A stretch of 64,000 nucleotides of DNA from NCBI GenBank assembly GCA_965205255.1, contig OZ242051.1:1302001-1366000 (forward strand). The letters run 5' to 3'. Below are positions 14,353-22,620 of the stretch, one piece after another (position 1 is the first letter of the stretch; every line of letters starts with the position of its first letter). The notes below the pieces were generated by a model that did no database searches, was not told the origin of the DNA, and saw only the letters and a program-made list of their open reading frames with translations. A program made the translations under genes and the position numbers. This DNA comes from G965205255 sp965205255 (GTDB lineage Bacteria; Pseudomonadota; Gammaproteobacteria; Pseudomonadales; Endozoicomonadaceae).

Positions 14353-15033
14353 TTACTTTTTGTCAACGACAACCTCTGAATACCGCATTACTTTTGTAGA
14401 TAATGCAAAGAGGTCTTTGGCTGATATTCTATGTTTTTCTGACAGCAAAAAAATAGATTCGGGATCATCTTCTCTACCTGAACCAGGGTCAGGATAACGG
14501 CCAGCCCAATAAACAAAATGAGTAAGTAACTTTAATATTACTCGCTCTTTTTTTGTTAGATCAGGGATAAAACCTGCCAACTCATCCAATCTATGATGTT
14601 TGAGCTTTTTTTCTCTAGAGCAATATTCTTCAATACCACACTCGATAAGTGTCATTGCCTTCAAGCAAACCTCAAGGCTATAACCAACGAGCATTAACGC
14701 TGTTGCCATGTATTGGCAATCACAAATGCCCCTCATATTGACAGGCATACTTTCAAAATCAGGTTCTTTTTGGATTACTGCTATTGCAGCTTCAGATAAA
14801 GCATGAGCTTGCGCTAGCCATAAAATAGGTGATTTTAAATCTTCATTTTTTGCTGGTTTTGTAATATCAACAGGAAAACCAGCAAGAGTTTGTACGATTC
14901 CCCATTTGTGCCATGCCAATGCACCATAACCAAAAGGGTCTACTCCAAAACCTTGTCTGTTCGGAGAAATATGATGTTTCAATATTTTCACTCCTATGAT
15001 CGACACCAATGTTGCCAGTTTGTATAGGCGCAT
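14353..15033 (-). CDS. HEPN-like protein (tentative)
   Basis: 226 residues. The centre, CQYMATALMLVGYSLEVCLK followed by AMTLIECG, resembles the helix of HEPN-type domains (G-Y-x-L-E-x-x-L-K-A), and KKLKHHRLDELAGFI resembles the following helix. No clear RxxxxH ribonuclease motif is seen, so RNase activity is not claimed. The first codons overlap the R'' box of the neighbouring attC (start 15033), so the true start may be further in. It is a single-gene cassette. HEPN domains are common in toxin and defence genes. Confidence 0.5.
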   Translation of the reverse strand: MRLYKLATLVSIIGVKILKHHISPNRQGFGVDPFGYGALAWHKWGIVQTLAGFPVDITKPAKNEDLKSPILWLAQAHALSEAAIAVIQKEPDFESMPVNMRGICDCQYMATALMLVGYSLEVCLKAMTLIECGIEEYCSREKKLKHHRLDELAGFIPDLTKKERVILKLLTHFVYWAGRYPDPGSGREDDPESIFLLSEKHRISAKDLFALSTKVMRYSEVVVDKK

Positions 15034-15110
15034 AACGCCTGCTTCAGCCGCGCCGCCGGCGGCGGGTGGAGGGGCGCAGCCCCGGAACGAACTGGAAGCA
15101 TTTGTTAAGC
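15030..15110 (-). other. attC site 18
   Basis: gcataac...gttaagc boxes, 81 nt, similar to the site at 12901 (cgccgccggcggcgggtgga). Confidence 0.86.
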
Positions 15111-15282
15111 TGTTTACACAGTAGTTTGGAATGATTTTGCATGGCCATTATATACTAATTATAGGTAGTTAAAGCTTTATTAATGGACATGATTTATTTG
15201 TCTTGTTATGCTTTGGCCATACGCTCTTGATGTGAGAGTGCAAGAGCGTGACGATATCTGAACAACATATAAGGACTACAGC

Positions 15283-16152
15283 ATGAGCACAGACCTGAAT
15301 GAAAAAATAGCTGCATACTCAGGTTCACTTGAGATTGGCCATATAGAGTTAAAATGCTTTGTCACTGAGGAGGGTGAAAGGTATATTTCAGGCCGAAGCA
15401 TGACAGGTGCCATCGGCATGAAAGGTCGTGGCCAAGGAGCTCAGCGAATACCTACCCACACTAAACTCTCACCATACATGAACCATTCTTTGGTTTTAGC
15501 CTTAGAAAATCCTGTTGTCATAACAAGCAAAACCCCGCGGCCAGTGCATGGCTATAGAGCTGAAATACTTGCTGATTTATGCGATTCAATACTTGCCGCT
15601 CGTAAAGCTGGTGTTTTGGTTAATGAGCAAGATATTAGATATGCAGATTATGCAGAAAACCTAATAAGAGCATTTGCCCGTGTTGGTATTGCGGCTCTTG
15701 TCGATGAAGCTACTGGATACCAAGAAGTCCGAGAGAAGAAGGCACTTCAAAAAATAATAGACAAATATATTACAGACGAGCCAACGAGAAAATGGAGCAA
15801 AACTTTCCCAGATGATTTTTGGTTCAAGCTAGTCCGTGTTAAAGGCTATGACAGCTACATGGCTCTTAAACGACCTGCGTTTGTTGGCCACTGGGTAAAT
15901 GATATTGTTTATTCACGACTAGCTCCTGGCATCAAAAAAGCCCTTAAAGATAAAAATCCTAGATCAGATAAGGGTCATAGAAAAAGCAAACACCATATGT
16001 TGTTGACTGAGGATCACGGTCTGCCTGAATTAAAACAACATTTAGAGAAAGTTATGCTGCTTATGGATGCTTCTTTCAATGCAAAAGAATTCGATAAGAT
16101 CCTGAATCGTGCCTTACCTAAATATGGTGACACGCTAGAAATGGAAATCTAA
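15283..16152 (+). CDS. P63C-domain protein
   Basis: 289 residues. RVGIAALVDEATGYQEVREK followed by ALQKIIDKYI is the signature of the P63C domain (PF10546), found in phage and mobile-element proteins of unknown function. FWFKLVRVKGY, RPAFVGHWVNDIVYSRLAPG and HRKSKHHMLLTEDHGLPELK fit the rest of the family. It reads against the array and has a 170-base AT-rich leader that could hold its own promoter. A TAAGGA-type ribosome site (about 15269) precedes the ATG. Confidence 0.8.
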   Translation: MSTDLNEKIAAYSGSLEIGHIELKCFVTEEGERYISGRSMTGAIGMKGRGQGAQRIPTHTKLSPYMNHSLVLALENPVVITSKTPRPVHGYRAEILADLCDSILAARKAGVLVNEQDIRYADYAENLIRAFARVGIAALVDEATGYQEVREKKALQKIIDKYITDEPTRKWSKTFPDDFWFKLVRVKGYDSYMALKRPAFVGHWVNDIVYSRLAPGIKKALKDKNPRSDKGHRKSKHHMLLTEDHGLPELKQHLEKVMLLMDASFNAKEFDKILNRALPKYGDTLEMEI

Positions 16153-16204
16153 ATCCATAATTGAAAACTATGATAACTGCGTCCAATTGGGTTCTCTATT
16201 GAGC

Positions 16205-16260
16205 GCTTAACACCTAAATCAGCAGCGAGTTTACAAGTCCGCTGCATTTTCTTGTTCAAT
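16205..16260 (-). other. Degenerate attC site 19
   Basis: gcttaac...gttcaat boxes with arms tcagcagc / gctgca. The R' box departs from GTTRRRY. Confidence 0.6.
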
Positions 16261-17508
16261 GATTTTCATGCTGTGGCTTAGTTCCTGCTCGAGAACAGCC
16301 ATATGCTGTCTCAACTCCTGATATTTCATTCGAGATGTATCTAAGCGGTTCATAACTTCTTCACAACTCTTTGAAATATGATAGTAATGGTCAGTCAATT
16401 GATTTTCATCTATATGCTCATTACTACCCTCGTGTAATATTTTATTCCTATATTCTTTAAGGCTACTTTTTTCGTTTTCGAGCATATGCCGTTTATCTTG
16501 AAGCATATGCATTTCTTTTTCGTAATTAACTATTTGATGATGAATATTTTCCAGCTCTTCCATCAATTGCATCTGCTGTACTTTTCGGTGTTTGTATAGC
16601 TCTATCTCTTTCATTCGTCGATGTGCTAATTTATCACGGCGCCTTACTTCTCTTATCTCCTCAACAATCTCTTCGCTTACTTGTTCTCCCAAATTCTCTC
16701 TGGCCAATTCGAGGAAACGATCCGCTGGATACATATGAAATGTTTGATTTGTTCTATCCTTAAACTCCTTTACCAATTCAGGGCGGGGGCCTACAGTCTT
16801 GCCCTCAAACTTTTCCAACCAATCTTCCTTTTTGTCATCAGTTACTAGCACAACGCCTTTATCTAACTCAGTCGCTTTGTCTATTACTTGAGTCCAAATA
16901 ATAAGGTCTCCATACTTTCTGCATTTCTCCGTAAAAACCTCACTATCACCCGCCTTCGAACCATCCATAAAGCCTGGTGGTATTTTTTGTTTATATCGCT
17001 CTTCACCTTCAGCGATTAGCTGCTCTAACCGATCTTTCTCGTAAGGCAGACCAACACTGGTTTCAAATATGCTAGCAATAGAGTCTTTAATCTCGTCACT
17101 ACTAATGCGAGTTGTATGCACTGATTTATTATCTTCTAGCTCACTACAAAGTTCATCAAAGACATCACTTACCTTTTTCATGACGCCTTTACTGACAAAA
17201 GGGTGTTGACGAACATTTTCTAAGTCTCGTTTTAATGACTCAATTGATTTTACCATGCCCATGTAAGATTTTTCTTGCTGGCCGATTACCGTCAATCGAT
17301 TGGTCAAATATTCTTCAGCAGCCCTATGAGGCAGCCATGCTCTATCTTTGATTTTATCCAAAATACGAAGAAACTCTTTACGAGTCGTATCTGAATATCG
17401 ATAGAGGTTTAGAAGGATATTGGCATCAAATACGAACAATGACGTTTCCCATACTTCTCTTAGGCTTTTATCACTTTCTTTGAAATGACCTGGAAATAAA
17501 TCCTTCAT
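16231..17508 (-). CDS. PIN-like nuclease domain with C-terminal coiled coil
   Basis: 425 residues. LFVFDANILLNLYRYSDTTR at residues about 26-45 and DRAWLPHRAAEEYLTNRL match the PIN-like DUF4935 family. GDLIIWTQVIDKATELDKGV and VLVTDDKKEDW supply the later acidic residues, so a metal-dependent RNase is plausible. Residues about 285-420 are a long charged coiled coil (LMEELENIHHQIVNYEKEMH and similar), suggesting oligomerisation or a scaffold. It is a single-gene cassette with its stop inside the attC. PIN/coiled-coil proteins of this type are candidates for defence roles; that is inference. Confidence 0.8.
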   Translation of the reverse strand: MKDLFPGHFKESDKSLREVWETSLFVFDANILLNLYRYSDTTRKEFLRILDKIKDRAWLPHRAAEEYLTNRLTVIGQQEKSYMGMVKSIESLKRDLENVRQHPFVSKGVMKKVSDVFDELCSELEDNKSVHTTRISSDEIKDSIASIFETSVGLPYEKDRLEQLIAEGEERYKQKIPPGFMDGSKAGDSEVFTEKCRKYGDLIIWTQVIDKATELDKGVVLVTDDKKEDWLEKFEGKTVGPRPELVKEFKDRTNQTFHMYPADRFLELARENLGEQVSEEIVEEIREVRRRDKLAHRRMKEIELYKHRKVQQMQLMEELENIHHQIVNYEKEMHMLQDKRHMLENEKSSLKEYRNKILHEGSNEHIDENQLTDHYYHISKSCEEVMNRLDTSRMKYQELRQHMAVLEQELSHSMKIIEQENAADL

Positions 17509-17520
17509 ATTGTCTCCATC

Positions 17521-17579
17521 ATTGAATGCCGCCTTTAGCCGCGTGCCGAAGGCGCGTCGGCTGGAAGGCTTTATTAAAT
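17521..17579 (-). other. Degenerate attC site 20
   Basis: The interior closely resembles the attC at 10744 (gccgcgtgccgaaggcgcgtcgg), but the boxes are attgaat and attaaat, so both lack the invariant AAC/GTT triplets. It is probably dead for recombination. Confidence 0.65.
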
Positions 17580-17584
17580 GCCGT

Positions 17585-18319
17585 TTACGCTACAGTCCAA
17601 TGGTAATTGCTATAATAATATGTCAGGTCTTCACCATTATATTCAAAATAGCTCTTCTTCCAAATATTTACTTTTTCTTCATTACCCCAGTAATCTTTTT
17701 TGGTATGATACTTGACCTCATCAAGAAGATTGTCATAAACACGTTTTGAAATTCCAATGTGATTTGGAGACTCTAACTTATCACCAATCTTTACTGATTT
17801 ATTTACAGGGTTACCAATCCAAACTAAATCCCTATTATTACTTCCTGCAATTCCAACTTTTGTGCATAAAATCTGACCATCATCTAAGCCAATACCAAAG
17901 TTAACAGGGCTATACTTTTCCATTTTACTCTTGACTTTGGTGTCAGAGCTAGAAAGGATATAGGTGATTTGCATTGCTGCTTTTACAGCATTGCTTAATG
18001 TACTTTTTGTTGTTCCCTGGAAGATTACAAGCATTCCATCACCATTGAAACTTCGTACTTCCCCATCAAGGCTAGTCACAATTTTCACTATTGTGTGAAA
18101 ATATGCCATGTGAAGTTTTGCAACAGTATATTTGTTGTGCTTATTTAGAACGGCAGTTGAACCACGCATATCTATATAAAGAACCGTTGCTTCAAACTTA
18201 AGCCCCTTGTTTCCAAAAGTTAACCTTGAATCTTCCAAGTCAGGAACAACAGTAACATCTTCAGTCTCGAAGTTACCGTCAATAATTTCTTTTACTTTAT
18301 CTTCAATTTCTTCTTTCAT
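17585..18319 (-). CDS. Class III nucleotide cyclase of a Pycsar-like pair
   Basis: 244 residues, a class III adenylate/guanylate cyclase homology domain. ATVLYIDMRGSTAVLNKHNK holds the first metal Asp, VRSFNGDGMLVIFQG the second, and VWIGNPVNKSVKIGDKLES is the C-terminal nucleotide/transition-state region. In Pycsar immunity such cyclases make cUMP or cCMP on phage infection. The base specificity cannot be read confidently here. It lies 1 base after the stop of the membrane effector-like gene, on the same strand and in the same cassette. Confidence 0.8.
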   Translation of the reverse strand: MKEEIEDKVKEIIDGNFETEDVTVVPDLEDSRLTFGNKGLKFEATVLYIDMRGSTAVLNKHNKYTVAKLHMAYFHTIVKIVTSLDGEVRSFNGDGMLVIFQGTTKSTLSNAVKAAMQITYILSSSDTKVKSKMEKYSPVNFGIGLDDGQILCTKVGIAGSNNRDLVWIGNPVNKSVKIGDKLESPNHIGISKRVYDNLLDEVKYHTKKDYWGNEEKVNIWKKSYFEYNGEDLTYYYSNYHWTVA

Positions 18320-18320
18320 A

Positions 18321-18833
18321 TTACTTTTTCGTTAGCCAAAGCAAGAATGCAAATATTGGGCTGATAAATCCAGAAACTGTAAACCAAACAGCGACTTTAA
18401 AGAGACTGTATTTTCTTCGTGCTATCACAGAATTTATTATTATTTGTTGAGATAAATCAACTTCCATCTTTGTGAATTTTGTTGACTCACTATCACTTTT
18501 TAAGCGGCTCAAATAATTTAAAGGAGTATATTTTGAAATATGGTCAAAAAATAACAGATTATCTTTATCGTCTGGATCAGAGAGTTTAAACAGCCACGGC
18601 ATGTTTAGCGATGGGATAAAAGACACTAAGCAAAAAAGAAGACCGATTAAAAACAGAACCAAAGAAAAAGATATGTAGAATGCCCAAATACCTTTTATTT
18701 GACCTTCAATCAGTTTTTGGCCAACCCCTATGATGATTGCAGCGTTACCAGCTAACAAAGCTGCGCACTTTGCTTCAGCAAATTTCAGCCAGTCATTTAC
18801 GTTTGTAAAAATATACTTTAAGTCATCCATCAT
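18321..18833 (-). CDS. PycTM-like transmembrane effector
   Basis: 170 residues. WLKFAEAKCAALLAGNAAII is a helix of the D/E-x-K-A-x-x-L-L type found in Pycsar PycTM effectors. A membrane hairpin follows (AFYISFSLVLFLIGLLFCLV), then a cytosolic segment (DDKDNLLFFDHISKYTPLNY), a helix ending in ARRKYSLFKVAVWF, and a last membrane segment (GFISPIFAFLLWL). This order matches the PycTM family, whose members permeabilise the membrane when they bind a cyclic pyrimidine nucleotide. Unusually, the effector gene precedes the cyclase gene. Confidence 0.78.
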   Translation of the reverse strand: MMDDLKYIFTNVNDWLKFAEAKCAALLAGNAAIIIGVGQKLIEGQIKGIWAFYISFSLVLFLIGLLFCLVSFIPSLNMPWLFKLSDPDDKDNLLFFDHISKYTPLNYLSRLKSDSESTKFTKMEVDLSQQIIINSVIARRKYSLFKVAVWFTVSGFISPIFAFLLWLTKK

Positions 18834-18905
18834 TTGTTTATGTGCCTGAAATAATACTTTCTCTACGCAGGAGATTTTACTCTAAATCGCTATGTTTGCT
18901 AAGGC

Positions 18906-18961
18906 ATTTAACGCCTGCTTAAGGGGCGCCGTAGACGTCCCATTTGAAGCACTTGTTAGAT
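18906..18961 (-). other. attC site 21
   Basis: atttaac...gttagat boxes with the core gcttaaggggcgccgtagac. Confidence 0.84.
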
Positions 18962-19506
18962 GGCACATTGCACAGTGCCTGCAAATATTGGTTGTAGCCA
19001 AGTTGGTCATAGTTTTGAGAATGTGTATTCATAAAACCATGAAGAAAGTCGGTCTGTTCGACTCCTACCTTTTCCTTGTCTCTGATTTCTTTAGTGAGCT
19101 CAGAAACGGAGAAATGCTCTTCACTTTTTGGGAAAATGAGATGAATCGGAAACTTTGAATTAACGTTTATATTGTTCCGAATCTGCGAACCGTAAAAGCA
19201 TGTTGCATTTAAAACCTCAGGCAATTCTTCCTTCTCTGAGATTTGCCAGATTGCTGATGCTCCAACACTGAAACCAATGAGTCTCAGTGACTCTGAAATA
19301 GGCTTTATAAATTGACAGAGTTTTTCTGCGTACTTTTCTAGGCCAACATGCGATGAGAAGTATTCATATGCTTCTGTTTCATTATGAAAATTCATAAATT
19401 CAGAATCATAAGGATCAAAAATCATAGAAGAATCAGAAACCTTTGAAGCGATTTCTTCAAGGGCTCTCGTTCTTCCAAAAATGTCTGAAATAATGACGTT
19501 TTGCAT
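18919..19506 (-). CDS. Dienelactone-hydrolase-like alpha/beta hydrolase
   Basis: About 195 residues starting MQNVIISDIFGRT. An earlier in-frame ATG at 19545 lies inside the attC and is less likely. SLRLIGFSVGASAIWQIS gives the nucleophile elbow GxSxG, FPIHLIFPKSEEHFSV is the usual acid-strand region, and TDFLHGFMNTHSQNYD holds the catalytic His. This order matches the dienelactone hydrolase family. The substrate is unknown. It is a single-gene cassette with its stop inside the attC. Confidence 0.72.
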   Translation of the reverse strand: MQNVIISDIFGRTRALEEIASKVSDSSMIFDPYDSEFMNFHNETEAYEYFSSHVGLEKYAEKLCQFIKPISESLRLIGFSVGASAIWQISEKEELPEVLNATCFYGSQIRNNINVNSKFPIHLIFPKSEEHFSVSELTKEIRDKEKVGVEQTDFLHGFMNTHSQNYDQLGYNQYLQALCNVPSNKCFKWDVYGAP

Positions 19507-19521
19507 AATGTTGGACGTGCC

Positions 19522-19635
19522 ATCTAACGCTAAGCTAAACGGCACAAAAGGTTATGGCAGAGTGAAACGTGCCATGGCCTTTTGTGTCCGGTGGAGCACC
19601 GAAGGTGCGGAACGCATTTGAGCGCCTTGTTATAT
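19522..19635 (-). other. attC site 22 (long)
   Basis: atctaac...gttatat boxes 114 nt apart, the longest of the array, with strong arms (ggcacaaaaggttatggca / gccatggccttttgtgtcc) plus a second hairpin gcaccgaaggtgc. Confidence 0.86.
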
Positions 19636-19935
19636 GTTTCGATACCAAGCATTGGATTTAAACTTTTCAGGAATATCCTGTTCTGTTGGATCATCAAAGC
19701 CCATATCGAATAATGTATCAAACCACAGCTCCCTTTTAGATTCAGGCAGTTTTGCACCACAAAAAGGACAATAGCTAATTTCAACTGAGCTTGTACCACC
19801 ATCATGAATAATTAGACCATATTCATCAAATTTTTCTGAATAATCAATTAGCACATCTGGGCATGAGTATTCATCTTTGTGATCCCCACAATTTAATGTG
19901 AGATTTCTTTCCATTGAAGAGCAACAATGTTTCAT
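19630..19935 (-). CDS. DUF6980-like small Cys-rich protein
   Basis: 101 residues. MKHCCSSMERNL, YSCPDVLIDYSEKFDEYGLI, IHDGG and ISYCPFCGAKLPES form the conserved pattern of the DUF6980 family as I recall it. The paired cysteines (CC, CP, CPFC) suggest zinc binding. It is a single-gene cassette. Its function is unknown. Confidence 0.72.
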   Translation of the reverse strand: MKHCCSSMERNLTLNCGDHKDEYSCPDVLIDYSEKFDEYGLIIHDGGTSSVEISYCPFCGAKLPESKRELWFDTLFDMGFDDPTEQDIPEKFKSNAWYRNI

Positions 19936-19944
19936 GAGCTTTAC

Positions 19945-19999
19945 ATATAACGCCTAATTCAGGTGCGCCGTAGGCGTCACCTGGATTTACTTGTTAGCC
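19945..19999 (-). other. attC site 23
   Basis: atataac...gttagcc boxes with arms attcaggtgcgcc / cgtcacctggat. Confidence 0.87.
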
Positions 20000-20731
20000 T
20001 GCTTCTTGCATATTGAGTGAACTGTCTATTCGCTTCTTGTTTTTCTCAAGGTATTTAAAGTATCTAAAATCATTGATTATTTTCATATAACAGTGGTATG
20101 AACAAAGAACTTCATCAACAACACGTTCTTCAATACCTGATCTGTTTTGGTCGTCGTATAGGTCCCAAACACTTTTGCCGCTTTCGAACTTTTTATCTGG
20201 GAGATATTTTTGTAGGATAAGCTTTTTCTGCTTTGGGTAAATAAAGCTACTTTTGTTGTTAAATGATGCTATTGCTAACTGAGATATATCTATGACTCTG
20301 AACTTGTTTTGAAAGTAGAAGGCTTCTGAATTAGAAAGTATCTTATATCTTTTAAATAATTCAAATAATATTGGCACGTCTGATGAAGATATCCCGATTC
20401 CACATAGAATAGGTGATACCTTACCTTCATGAGATCTATAAACTACGTCGTAGGCATTTTTCAGTATTTCATAGATTTTCTCTAAGAGTTCTCTTTCTGA
20501 GTCATGATTCCATAACCAAAGAGATTTCACCTTTTTTTCTGTAATGTTAGATTTATCAGTTAAATCCTTTTCAGGGTTTGCTATTAAAAAACTACCACCT
20601 AGTAATTTACTGCCTTTATCCCAAGGGTTATAGCAAAAACCTTCTCTATCTCTTCCTTTCAGAGGAACATAAAACTCAAGATCAAAGAAGATAACTCTGC
20701 ACTTCCCTAGCTTTATTCTGAAATGTTTCAA
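19994..20731 (-). CDS. DEDD-type exonuclease-like protein (tentative)
   Basis: 245 residues. CRVIFFDLEFYVPLKGR resembles ExoI motif (DxE). SPILCGIGISSSDVPILFEL resembles ExoII (a G/N followed by D-x-P-x-L). ERVVDEVLCSYHCYMKI could be the last motif. The spacing of about 105 and 95 residues fits DnaQ-like 3'-5' exonucleases of the PolB-related type. Identity is low. It is a single-gene cassette, and its stop lies in the attC. Next to the AIPR cassette, a nucleic-acid defence role is possible but not shown. Confidence 0.55.
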   Translation of the reverse strand: MKHFRIKLGKCRVIFFDLEFYVPLKGRDREGFCYNPWDKGSKLLGGSFLIANPEKDLTDKSNITEKKVKSLWLWNHDSERELLEKIYEILKNAYDVVYRSHEGKVSPILCGIGISSSDVPILFELFKRYKILSNSEAFYFQNKFRVIDISQLAIASFNNKSSFIYPKQKKLILQKYLPDKKFESGKSVWDLYDDQNRSGIEERVVDEVLCSYHCYMKIINDFRYFKYLEKNKKRIDSSLNMQEAG

Positions 20732-20741
20732 GTTTACTCCT

Positions 20742-20797
20742 TGCGGCTGGTTTGGAGCGCAGCGGAAAACCAGTCCGACAACATGCGCTTGTTAGAT
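20742..20797 (-). other. Truncated attC site 24
   Basis: tgcggctggtttggagcgca through R' box gttagat matches the right part of the attC at 11318, but the R'' box and about 12 bases are missing (replaced by gtttactcct). Its use by an integrase should be impaired. Confidence 0.72.
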
Positions 20798-22510
20798 TTT
20801 TTCGCCATCATAGGCGCCTAGGATTTGATCTGTCATGGTTCGAGATTTTAGTGCTTGTTTATCTTCAACATCTGAGCCAGAAACCTCAATAATTTTAACA
20901 GCTTTCGAAAATAAACTAGGGAACATGCTTTCGTCATTCAGCTTATCTATAATAGGATTGCAAAAGCGCTCACACTTCCTTTGACTATTTAAGGGCGGAA
21001 GCTTCTCGGCACTGCCAATCATAGGAACAAGCATTAAAATATAAAAGCGAACCTTTCTGTATTTTTTATCAATGGTTCCATTAAGAAAAAGAGAGTCTAG
21101 CCTATAAAAGGCCAAACCAGCCATATAGTAAGGAGAGAATTGATGATCTTTTTCAAACAAATTTGAACCCAGATTACCCATTGTTTTCACTAGCGTACCT
21201 AAATATGTGGTAACCATGTGAGGATTCTTATTAAACATTGCTGAGTAAGACTTAATTTGGTTTGCAATGGTAATTACTTTTCTTTTAACAACATTTCTAT
21301 CTGAATTGTATTCCTTCGCCCTTCTTTCATAAAACAACTTTCCCTCTCCATTTATCGAAGAGTAATAGTGCTGTAGATTTTTTTGAAAATCAGACATGGC
21401 CGCTAGCTGTTCCTTTTTGATAGCTGTCTGATTATTTGTGGACACAGTAATCTCGGACTTCACATCTTCATCACTTGTTACTATTAGTCGCAGTGGGATA
21501 CTGATATTACTAATACCTTCATTTTTACGATTTTCATATAGAACGTTACTTGTTTGACATCCATTAACAATTTGATAATCGGTAATTGTGAATGAATTTA
21601 CTGATGTTTTAATCGAGTCAGCAACAATAGTTACTCCATTGTTGAGTACACTAAATAGATCTGGCGATCCACTATTTAGTGTTTCATTAATATTGCTATT
21701 CACTAAGTTTCCAATTCCTTGAAAATCTCGAACATTGTCGTCGAAGATGCTTTGTATGTTTCCATTATCATCAATAAGCAGTTTTCTGAACTCAGAAAAA
21801 GGAAGAACTCCGTAATATGCTTGATCAATCCCTTCTATTTCAGGAAGAGCTATTTTGTTGGAAAAAGTAAACTTAGATGTAATCGGATTTTTTGTCCTTC
21901 GATAAAGTTTACCAATTTCATTCGCACCTAAGACCTTTGCATCGACAGACTCAAACAGGTTGTAGCTTTCTAAGCCTTTAACTGAGGATTCAACTATAGC
22001 GGAAATATTTTGGTCCTCGTTTACAACGCCAGTTGTCAGATAGAATGTTTTACATTTTGGGTTATCTTTAAAATCTGACGCATTATCAAGTAAGTGATCA
22101 GAAATCTCAGAGAATCTCCTTATATCGTCATTCCTAGCCAGTTTTGGTTCTTCCGCAAAGAAGTCACTAACTCCGAAATAAAAGGCATTCATTTCTTTTG
22201 TATCAAAATTAGACGAAGTTTTTGCTTGAACAAAAATATATGTGACTTCCAAATATCCATTTGTTTCCAATAGACTGTCAATTTCGTCGGTATCTTCTAC
22301 TAGGTGGCCATTGACTATAATGGCAATACCATCAATACCTGTATCTGAATCTGCTCCGATGGTGATATTTTTCACGTCAAAGGTTTTATTGTACTCATTG
22401 GCAAGTACAGAGTAGTTACAGAATAATTCAAAGTCCGAGTGCTCTTCACCTGAATCCATCTCTTGAGCCTCAAGAAAGTCCTGCAGAAGCTTCTTAGTAA
22501 TTCTGTCCAT
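20792..22510 (-). CDS. AIPR-family (abortive infection phage resistance) protein
   Basis: 572 residues. The centre VLNNGVTIVADSIKTSVNSF, ITDYQIVNGCQTSNVLYENR and TVSTNNQTAIKKEQLAAMS is the hallmark of the AIPR family (PF10592). The N-terminal part (DSDTGIDGIAIIVNG, then VTYIFVQAKTSSNFD) has the D...(E/Q)xK look of a restriction-endonuclease-like core, which suggests a nuclease. Family members include phage-abortive infection proteins. It is alone in its cassette, one of the longest in the array. The stop lies within the truncated attC. Confidence 0.85.
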   Translation of the reverse strand: MDRITKKLLQDFLEAQEMDSGEEHSDFELFCNYSVLANEYNKTFDVKNITIGADSDTGIDGIAIIVNGHLVEDTDEIDSLLETNGYLEVTYIFVQAKTSSNFDTKEMNAFYFGVSDFFAEEPKLARNDDIRRFSEISDHLLDNASDFKDNPKCKTFYLTTGVVNEDQNISAIVESSVKGLESYNLFESVDAKVLGANEIGKLYRRTKNPITSKFTFSNKIALPEIEGIDQAYYGVLPFSEFRKLLIDDNGNIQSIFDDNVRDFQGIGNLVNSNINETLNSGSPDLFSVLNNGVTIVADSIKTSVNSFTITDYQIVNGCQTSNVLYENRKNEGISNISIPLRLIVTSDEDVKSEITVSTNNQTAIKKEQLAAMSDFQKNLQHYYSSINGEGKLFYERRAKEYNSDRNVVKRKVITIANQIKSYSAMFNKNPHMVTTYLGTLVKTMGNLGSNLFEKDHQFSPYYMAGLAFYRLDSLFLNGTIDKKYRKVRFYILMLVPMIGSAEKLPPLNSQRKCERFCNPIIDKLNDESMFPSLFSKAVKIIEVSGSDVEDKQALKSRTMTDQILGAYDGEKI

Positions 22511-22550
22511 ATTTTCCCTTTTTAGAACCTGTGAGCAATTTCGAATCGAA

Positions 22551-22620
22551 ATCTAACGCCCGTAACAGCGGCTGTTTAAAGCGAAGCTTTTAACAGCCCT
22601 GTTGCTTGCGCTTGTTATGC
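22551..22620 (-). other. attC site 25
   Basis: atctaac...gttatgc boxes with arms aacagcggctgttt / aacagccctgtt. It is the attC of the cassette nearest the integrase. Confidence 0.87.

Noticed and set aside
79..22620. attC palindromes as a CRISPR array
   Set aside because: The repeats are 55-114 nt, differ in sequence and are separated by whole genes; no uniform repeats with short spacers.
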